Assembly: GCA_937139605.1 (NCBI GenBank)
Contig: CAKZQG010000012.1
Span: 1 to 20,396 of the forward strand
Length of the DNA: 20,396 nucleotides
Direction: 5' to 3'
Origin: an uncultured bacterium
GTDB taxonomy: Bacteria; DRYD01
The notes under the pieces: model-generated
Told to the model about the DNA's origin: nothing
The model's input: only the letters and a program-made list of their open reading frames with translations
The model's database searches: none
Part shown: positions 15,638 through 20,396 of the stretch, piece after piece
Numbering within the stretch: position 1 is the stretch's first letter
How the letters are laid out: the number at the start of each line of letters is the position of its first letter
Translations under genes and position numbers: made by a program

Positions 15638-15665
15638 TATATAAAGATTTCTTTTATTTTCTCAA
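15638..15665 (-). promoter_or_regulatory. Candidate sigma-70-type promoter of the DUF6580 gene
   Basis: On the minus strand TTGAGA (15665-15660) is followed after 16 bases by TATATA (15643-15638), and an overlapping TATAAG at 15641-15636 would give an 18-base spacer. The position, about 55 bases before the start codon, is plausible. In DNA this AT-rich such matches arise by chance often, so this is only a suggestion. Confidence 0.35.
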
Positions 15666-15740
15666 TAAATCCTTTTTATATTAGATAACAAAATAAACAA
15701 AAAGGAAAAGTATTCAAAATAAAAAATAAAATTAATAGCT

Positions 15741-16241
15741 ATGGATAATGATTTAAAAAATAAAATTTTAGTTGTTATTTTAATCATCAGCTTGGTTTTT
15801 ATAATAAGTCTTTATAAAATAGATAGTATATTTTTAAAGAAAGATATTCAAAATTATAAGATTAAAGTGTATATATGTGGAGAAGTAGAGAATCCTGGAG
15901 TATATGAATTAAGTTATAATTCAAGGCTTGAAGATCTCCTTATAATAGCTAAAGCTAAACCCAATGCGGATTTACAAAATATTAATTTAGCTAAAAAACT
16001 TAAGGATGAAGATTTCATTAGGATATACCCCAAAAATAGTAATTATGAGATAAAAGTGAATATAAATAAAGCCAATTTAGAAGAATTAACTAAACTTCCA
16101 GGGATATCCAAAAAAACTGCACTAAATATATTAGAATACCGAGAAAAATATGGGAACTTCACTAACTTATCTGAACTACTTAAAATCAAAGGAATAACCA
16201 TTGAAGATTTAGAAGAACTAAAAAAATATATTACCTTTTAA
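15741..16241 (+). CDS. comEA: ComEA-like DNA-binding protein with SLBB and helix-hairpin-helix domains
   Basis: The 166-residue protein has a single N-terminal membrane helix (about 10-28), an SLBB domain (about 41-95, starting KVYICGEVENPGVYEL), and a C-terminal double helix-hairpin-helix region (about 105-165) with the classic NINKANLEELTKLPGISKKT sequence. In transformable bacteria ComEA binds double-stranded DNA outside the inner membrane and feeds it to the ComEC channel. No comEC is present in the window. The gene is divergent from the DUF6580 gene and 34 bp before the LptC-like gene. No ribosome site is seen, so translation may rely on an AT-rich leader. Confidence 0.9.
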   Translation: MDNDLKNKILVVILIISLVFIISLYKIDSIFLKKDIQNYKIKVYICGEVENPGVYELSYNSRLEDLLIIAKAKPNADLQNINLAKKLKDEDFIRIYPKNSNYEIKVNINKANLEELTKLPGISKKTALNILEYREKYGNFTNLSELLKIKGITIEDLEELKKYITF

Positions 16242-16275
16242 AAAATAAATAAAAACTATAAAAGCAAAAACAAAA

Positions 16276-16791
16276 TTGCTAAAAGAGAATCCAGAACTAA
16301 GAACATCTTTTTATCTTATTCTTTTTTCCATTATATTCTTATTTTTAATATTTTTAACTTCAAGGTATGAAAATCTAACTTATATAAATATCCAAAAGCC
16401 TAATTCTCAAAATCTTTTTGCTTATAATGTAGAATTTATAAAATGGAATAATTATGATAAGATAAATTATTACGTTAAAGCAAAGAGGATATATACTCCT
16501 ACTTTTGAATCATTTTTCACTATAGATTCTGCTAATTTTATTATTTATGAAAAAAATAAAAATATAAAAGGGTATATTTCTAATGCTTTAATTTATAAAA
16601 ATTTATATTATGGAAAAGCAAACAATATCATTATATATTATAATTATTCTATTCTTTATGCACCATTTATGAAAATAAAACAAAAAAATATATACCTATA
16701 TGACTGCTATATAAACAATAATATAAAATCAGATAAAAATAATATTTTTATTAAATCTACAATCCCTTTAATAATAATCTACTTAAAATAA
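16276..16791 (+). CDS. Possible LptC-like single-span periplasmic protein
   Basis: The 171-residue protein has one N-terminal hydrophobic helix (about 11-26) followed by a soluble, beta-rich part with many Tyr, Ile and Asn residues. The pattern YYVKAKRIYTPTFESFFTIDSANFIIYE resembles the start of LptC, in which an extended strand-rich domain carries lipopolysaccharide between the inner-membrane transporter and LptA; the resemblance is mainly in fold rhythm, not strong identity. It starts at TTG; an in-frame stop 28 bases upstream limits extension and no ATG precedes the helix. No lptA or lptB is in the window. It lies directly after comEA and may be cotranscribed. The family call is tentative. 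Confidence 0.45.
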   Translation: MLKENPELRTSFYLILFSIIFLFLIFLTSRYENLTYINIQKPNSQNLFAYNVEFIKWNNYDKINYYVKAKRIYTPTFESFFTIDSANFIIYEKNKNIKGYISNALIYKNLYYGKANNIIIYYNYSILYAPFMKIKQKNIYLYDCYINNNIKSDKNNIFIKSTIPLIIIYLK

Positions 16792-16792
16792 A

Positions 16793-16807
16793 AATTACTT
16801 AAGGTAA
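16793..16807. repeat. Left copy of 15-bp direct repeat flanking a broken transposase remnant
   Basis: The 15 bases AATTACTTAAGGTAA occur here and again, identically, at 17269-17283. The flanking bases on both sides differ. The core has short inverted arms TTAC and GTAA. It could be a target duplication, although 15 bp is long for common insertion sequence families. Confidence 0.85.
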
Positions 16808-16865
16808 ATCGATTACTTAATTAATTCCACCCCTATTAAAATTAAGTTAAACAGATAGAGAAAAA

Positions 16866-17265
16866 ATGAAAATAGTTGAACTTTCAAAACTAATAACTAA
16901 CTAAAAGCACAAGATTTTTTGAGATAAAAGGGTATTTTAAAATATTTATGCATTGCCCATATTGTAAAAATAAGCACATTGTGACTATTAAACTTTTTAA
17001 GCTTGAAGTTTTTGTGTTTGAAACTTTGGAAAAGAGAAGGAAATGAAGAAGGTGAAATAGTAAATGCTGAAACCATCCTAAAAGAAGCGATAAAGAAAGT
17101 CAGCATGGGGGAGTTTGATATACACTGATAAATTCAAAAGCATTACTTAGATATCAAAAAATTGACTAAAAATAAATGTTTTCTAATTGTAGGGTTTATA
17201 TAAATGAGATAGTAAGTTTTAAAGTAAGGTTATTAAAGTATCATAGAAGAAAGTGGAATAAATAA
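16866..17265 (+). pseudogene. Degraded transposase-like remnant, three frames
   Basis: No single open frame spans this stretch, but protein-like pieces follow one another on the plus strand: MKIVELSKLITN from 16866 (frame 3), a zinc-ribbon-like MHCPYCKNKHIVTIK from 16948 ending at a stop after 32 codons (frame 1), a middle piece containing EGEIVNAETILKEAIKKVS in frame 2 ending at 17128, and a terminal piece INEIVSFKVRLLKYHRRKWN in frame 1 ending at 17265. The start with CPYC and a basic C-terminus suit transposases of the zinc-ribbon type, but I cannot name a family. This is the only sequence content of the 490-base stretch between the LptC-like gene and the epimerase gene. It is bounded by a perfect 15-bp direct repeat. 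Confidence 0.6.
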
Positions 17266-17268
17266 AGC

Positions 17269-17283
17269 AATTACTTAAGGTAA
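17269..17283. repeat. Right copy of 15-bp direct repeat
   Basis: Identical to 16793-16807. It overlaps the region just after the epimerase stop codon, which ends at 17285 on the minus strand. Confidence 0.85.
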
Positions 17284-17284
17284 C

Positions 17285-18292
17285 TTATAGTATATATTTT
17301 TTTAGATTTTCGAAGGTTTTTTTTAAATAATATTCCAAGTTATTATTATCTACGTTATAATTTAGTAATTTTTTAGCTTTAGTTATATCAGCCCAAGTGG
17401 ATTTCATTTCATAAGGGTTATAATCTTTTATTACTATTTTTGTTTCTTTATTAGCTACTTTAAATATTAAATTAACATAATCAATGACCTTTATAGGGTT
17501 ATCTGAGCCTATATTTATTATTTCAAAAATATTATTATTATTTTTAAATAGGTTAATAGCGTTAATCGTTGCAATTGCTGTGCTTTCAACATATGTCCAA
17601 TCCCTACTTATATCTTTTCCATTTATGTATATTGGTTTAGATTTTAATAAATTATAAAAGAATTTAAAGGTAGCCATGTCAGGTCGGTTATATGGTCCAA
17701 ATACCGTAAAATATCTTAATATTACTACGTTAAAATTATAGATTTTGTGATAAGTTTTTAAAATATTTTCGCAACAAAATTTAGTATATGAATAAGGTGA
17801 TAAAAAATTGGTTATACAATTTTCTTCTTTAAATGGTAAAGGGTTTCCATCATATACTGAAGAAGTTGAAGAAAATATTATATTTTTACTAATAAAATCT
17901 TTTTTATTTACTAAATTTAATAGTTTTTGGGTTGCTATAATATTGTTTTTTATATATTTTTCGGGGTATTTTAAGCTATATTTTACTCCAGCATATGCTG
18001 CTAAATGTATTGTTATATCAATACCTGATATCTTCTTTATCTCCTGTTCTAATATTAATATATCTTTATCCTTAGTTAAATCTAATTTCAAAAAATTATA
18101 ATAATTCTTTTTCTTAGAATTATTATATATTTTTTGTAATTCTTTTAGTCTTTGATTTTTAAAAATTACGTTTATTTTTCCTGCATAGTTATTAATATTA
18201 TCTACTAAAATTAAGTTATATCCTTTTTCCAATAAGGATTTAGCTACAAAAAATCCAATAAATCCTAACCCTCCTGTTAATAATACATTCAT
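17285..18292 (-). CDS. UDP-glucuronate 4-epimerase-like NAD-dependent sugar epimerase
   Basis: This 335-residue short-chain dehydrogenase-type sugar epimerase has the GGLGFIG nucleotide-binding loop (7-13), the catalytic Tyr-x-x-x-Lys at Tyr167 and Lys171, and Ser-rich SSTSSVYDG just before it. HLAAYAGVKYSLKYPEKYI (97-115) and FGPYNRPDMATFKFF with SRDWTYVE are typical of the UDP-glucuronate 4-epimerase group (CapI, GAE), which supplies galacturonate for capsule or lipopolysaccharide. Other epimerases or dehydratases of the family remain possible. AAGGGG precedes the ATG by about eight bases. It is the leftmost of a divergent pair with the MATE gene. No glycosyltransferases lie nearby in the window. 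Confidence 0.85.
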   Translation of the reverse strand: MNVLLTGGLGFIGFFVAKSLLEKGYNLILVDNINNYAGKINVIFKNQRLKELQKIYNNSKKKNYYNFLKLDLTKDKDILILEQEIKKISGIDITIHLAAYAGVKYSLKYPEKYIKNNIIATQKLLNLVNKKDFISKNIIFSSTSSVYDGNPLPFKEENCITNFLSPYSYTKFCCENILKTYHKIYNFNVVILRYFTVFGPYNRPDMATFKFFYNLLKSKPIYINGKDISRDWTYVESTAIATINAINLFKNNNNIFEIINIGSDNPIKVIDYVNLIFKVANKETKIVIKDYNPYEMKSTWADITKAKKLLNYNVDNNNLEYYLKKTFENLKKYIL

Positions 18293-18390
18293 TCTTTACA
18301 CCCCTTATTTTTTTATAAATTATATTTTTTAGATTTTATTAATTTTTTATTCTACGTTTTCTTTTTTGTTCCTTAATTTTTTAGAAGAAC

Positions 18391-18419
18391 TTATTTAAAT
18401 TATATAGAATTCTTATAAT
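18391..18419 (+). promoter_or_regulatory. Candidate promoter of the MATE transporter gene
   Basis: A perfect TATAAT lies at 18414-18419 with TTATTT 17 bases upstream at 18391-18396, a weak match to the -35 consensus. This would start transcription about 25 bases before the ATG. Low-confidence because the region is nearly all A and T. Confidence 0.35.
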
Positions 18420-18450
18420 AGTCTTAAAAATTTTTATAATATTATAAAAA

Positions 18451-19884
18451 ATGAGAAGTATTTTTTTGAATTTATTAAATAATTTCATTAATAATTTTAA
18501 AAAAGATAGGATATTTTTTGAGATATTAGTTATTTCGTTTCCGTTTATGGTTTCTATTTTTTTTGAAGCTACTTCTTTTACTTTCATGCTTTTTATTATT
18601 TCTTATTTAACTAATGATGTTAACTTAATAGCGGCATTAGGGAGTAGTATCTATGTTATTTGGGTTTTATATGGGATTGCTACTTCTTTTTCTAATGGTT
18701 TAGTTAGTGTTATTTCTCGATTGCTTGGAGATAAGAATCATAAAGAAATAAATTACACTTTTTCTATTTCCTTTATATTTGGTACTTTTTGGGCGTTTAT
18801 TATTTTTTTATTTTCTAATTTCTTTTTATTAGATTTAATTTTTAGATTCCTTAATTTAAGTGTTAATGAAATAAAAATAGCTAAGGATATTAGTTATTAT
18901 TTTGGGTTTGTTATATTTTTTAGTGTATGGGCTGCTGTTATTTTTGGGACTTTACAAGGATTAGCTAATACTAAAGCCATTATGTATATGAGTATATTTG
19001 CTGTTTTATCTGAAGTACTTTCTATTTTTATTTTTATTAAAATTTTTAATTTATATATTCCTTTAGCTATAAATTTAGCTTGGATAATTGGAGAATTAAT
19101 CAGAATTTTTATTGGGAATTTATATTTAATTAAAGATAAAGTTTATTTTAATTTTAGCTATATTTTTAGGATTTTTAGGAATGATTTTATGAGATCTTTA
19201 AAGAGATTTATAGAATTAATTTACATTGGGATTCCTGTTAAAGTTGGTTCTTTAGTTTTTGGGGTTGTGTATTTCTTTTTAATCTCTATTTTAAGTAGTA
19301 TTGGGAAACTGGAAGGGTATGAGGCTCAAGCAGTTGCTGGATTAACTATATCCCAAAGATTTGAGGTTATTATCTGGATGATTGATGGTGGATTAACTGT
19401 TGCTTGTGCTAACCTTATTGGTAGAACCTTAGGTTATGAGTATAAAAAAGATTCTGAGCTTTCTAAAAAAATAAGGCAATCTAACTTAATTGCTTTTAAA
19501 ACTTTCATTGTTGGATTTATTTTATTTATTCCAGCTTTTATTTTATTTACTTTTTTTCCTAATTCTTTACTTTCACTTTTTATAAAAGATTCCATAACCG
19601 TTAATATTGGTAGTGGGTATTTATTTTACACAGGGATTTTTGGGTTAGCTATGGTTATTAGTTCTGTTATTTCTGGTTATTTTATTGCTTTAGGCTATAC
19701 TTTACCTTTAACTATTTCTATGGTTATTTTTTCTATTTTAAGGATCCCTATTTCCAATTTTTTAGCTCCTTATTTAAAATATGATGCTGTATATTTAGCT
19801 ATTAACCTTACTAATTTATTTATGGCTGTTTTTTTAATATTATTCCTTTATTTTCATATTACTTCTTTAATTCGTAAAAAATAA
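18451..19884 (+). CDS. MATE-family multidrug/sodium antiporter
   Basis: This 477-residue protein has the MATE family plan of twelve hydrophobic helices in two halves. The first half begins with ISFPFMVSIFFEATSFTFM (28-46) and continues with ALGSSIYVIWVLYGIATSFSNG and ISRLLGD, the usual first-half pattern. The second half begins at about 262 with GIPVKVGSLVFGVVYFFL and shows QRFEVIIWM and GRTLGYEYKKD. MATE proteins expel drugs or metabolites in exchange for sodium ions or protons; which one cannot be told. No clear ribosome site is present and a TATAAT lies close upstream, so the leader is short. The gene lies between the epimerase and an edge fragment of a nuclease-like protein. Confidence 0.92.
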   Translation: MRSIFLNLLNNFINNFKKDRIFFEILVISFPFMVSIFFEATSFTFMLFIISYLTNDVNLIAALGSSIYVIWVLYGIATSFSNGLVSVISRLLGDKNHKEINYTFSISFIFGTFWAFIIFLFSNFFLLDLIFRFLNLSVNEIKIAKDISYYFGFVIFFSVWAAVIFGTLQGLANTKAIMYMSIFAVLSEVLSIFIFIKIFNLYIPLAINLAWIIGELIRIFIGNLYLIKDKVYFNFSYIFRIFRNDFMRSLKRFIELIYIGIPVKVGSLVFGVVYFFLISILSSIGKLEGYEAQAVAGLTISQRFEVIIWMIDGGLTVACANLIGRTLGYEYKKDSELSKKIRQSNLIAFKTFIVGFILFIPAFILFTFFPNSLLSLFIKDSITVNIGSGYLFYTGIFGLAMVISSVISGYFIALGYTLPLTISMVIFSILRIPISNFLAPYLKYDAVYLAINLTNLFMAVFLILFLYFHITSLIRKK

Positions 19885-19932
19885 ATATCAAAAAATCAGA
19901 CAAAGTTAATTACAAAAAAAAATGATTCTAAA

Positions 19933-19956
19933 AGAAAAAAAATAGTTTTTTTTTCT
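19933..19956. terminator. Weak AT-only hairpin after the MATE gene
   Basis: AGAAAAAAAA (19933-19942) pairs with TTTTTTTTCT (19947-19956) across a loop of four bases. It is almost free of G:C pairs, so it is a weak terminator candidate at best. It sits 49 bases past the MATE stop in the 292-base stretch before the nuclease fragment, where no gene I would support is seen. Confidence 0.3.
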
Positions 19957-20176
19957 CTAAGTAAAAAAATACTTATCTATCAGCAAAAAAATAACCTTTA
20001 AAACACTTAAATCTAAAACAAAAACTATCTATAAAATGAGCTTCCAATCAAAAATATTTAGCTTAATAATGAAAAAAGTAACCCCAAATCCAAACAAAAA
20101 ACTAAAATATAAAAAAATATACAAAACAGAGTTCCCAAAGTATTTGACTATTTTATTATTAACTACTATTCTTTTT

Positions 20177-20396
20177 TTAATATAATAATTCATATTCAAA
20201 ATTAACTAAATTTTTATTTATCCTATCAAACTCTATCCCTAATAAATAAACTTTTTCATAATTCAAATATTTTTTAAAGTATTCTTTTTCTTTTATCTGT
20301 TTTAACGCTTTCCCTTTTTCCATTTCATTCTCTAACACCTTAAACTCTATTATAACGAAAGTTATATGAAATATATATACTATTTTTTTATCTACT
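20177..20396 (-). CDS. C-terminal end of a DUF1703-type PD-(D/E)XK nuclease, cut by the window edge
   Basis: The last 72 codons of a gene run in from the right edge and end with TAA at 20179-20177. Near the edge lies the catalytic-type strand VIIEFK, then a helix with ALKQIKEKEYFKKYLN, then YEKVYLLGIEFD and NLVNFEYELL. That order (E-x-K strand, Gln-containing helix, short strand with GIEFD) is typical of the C-terminal nuclease domain of DUF1703 proteins, which often follow an AAA-ATPase-like domain. The N-terminal part is outside the window. Members are common in anaerobes; their role is not established. There is no reading-frame break in the visible part. Confidence 0.85.
   Translation of the reverse strand, partial: VDKKIVYIFHITFVIIEFKVLENEMEKGKALKQIKEKEYFKKYLNYEKVYLLGIEFDRINKNLVNFEYELLY

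Larger units (their letters stand above)
16793..17283. mobile_element. Insertion-sequence remnant bounded by 15-bp direct repeats
   Basis: The broken transposase-like pieces lie between the two identical 15-bp copies. Total length, about 490 bp including the repeats, is short for a functional insertion sequence, consistent with decay by deletion. Terminal inverted repeats are not evident by eye, so the exact ends are uncertain. Confidence 0.45.

Noticed and set aside
15582-15740. Riboswitch upstream of the DUF6580 gene
   Set aside because: No conserved stem-loop or G/C-containing core is visible in the 159-base gap; it holds only a weak promoter-like match and a ribosome site.
16897-17106. 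Minus-strand 69-codon open frame in the transposase remnant
   Set aside because: The plus-strand pieces show protein-like CPYC and basic motifs, whereas this frame shows none.
17808-18101. Plus-strand open frame within the epimerase gene
   Set aside because: Antisense shadow; hydrophobic by codon complement of a soluble protein.
18381-18587. Minus-strand open frame over the start of the MATE gene
   Set aside because: Overlaps the conserved first helix of a recognised gene and has only Lys/Ile/Asn-rich filler.
20036-20185. Possible 49-residue plus-strand gene with a C-terminal hydrophobic end (TEFPKYLTILLLTT)
   Set aside because: It has no ribosome site, overlaps the end of the nuclease gene on the other strand, and is Lys/Asn-rich as expected from chance in AT-rich DNA. 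Protein or conservation evidence would be needed.

Overview
The window is a very AT-rich (roughly a quarter G+C by eye), gene-dense bacterial chromosome segment. A flagellar export protein (FliR), an LptC-like protein and a competence-type ComEA protein suggest a flagellated bacterium with a double membrane. The beta subunit of a B12- and PLP-dependent aminomutase suggests an anaerobic amino-acid fermenter. A low-G+C spirochaete or another deep diderm lineage would fit, but no rRNA or tRNA is present and the assignment is inference.

Layout: from about 15.6 kb down to 0.1 kb every gene lies on the minus strand. Reading in that direction: a DUF6580 membrane protein, fliR, then a tight housekeeping run (trigger factor, a MetE-like protein, sufU, tyrS, a YtxH-like protein, secY, secF), then kamE. 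A more accessory block follows: an anchored, possibly beta-propeller protein, a zinc-ribbon membrane protein, a half-size EamA transporter, two unknown small membrane proteins, a PIG-L deacetylase and a rhomboid protease. It ends with dnaN. Directly after the dnaN stop lies an array of 22-bp tandem repeats that runs off the window edge.

About 160 bp upstream of the DUF6580 gene, comEA and an LptC-like gene run on the plus strand. Between 16.8 and 17.3 kb is a broken transposase-like remnant bracketed by a perfect 15-bp direct repeat. Beyond it a UDP-glucuronate 4-epimerase-like gene (minus) and a MATE transporter gene (plus) diverge. The right edge holds the C-terminal end of a DUF1703-type PD-(D/E)XK nuclease on the minus strand.

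Together the central genes cover protein birth and export: tyrosine charging, nascent-chain folding and Sec translocation. The most unusual observations are a MetE-family protein with no histidine or cysteine at all, a SecF with an extra N-terminal membrane segment and no SecD beside it, and the 22-bp repeats after dnaN, which vary only by A/G transitions. I found no convincing complete new defence or mobile system; these are leads.
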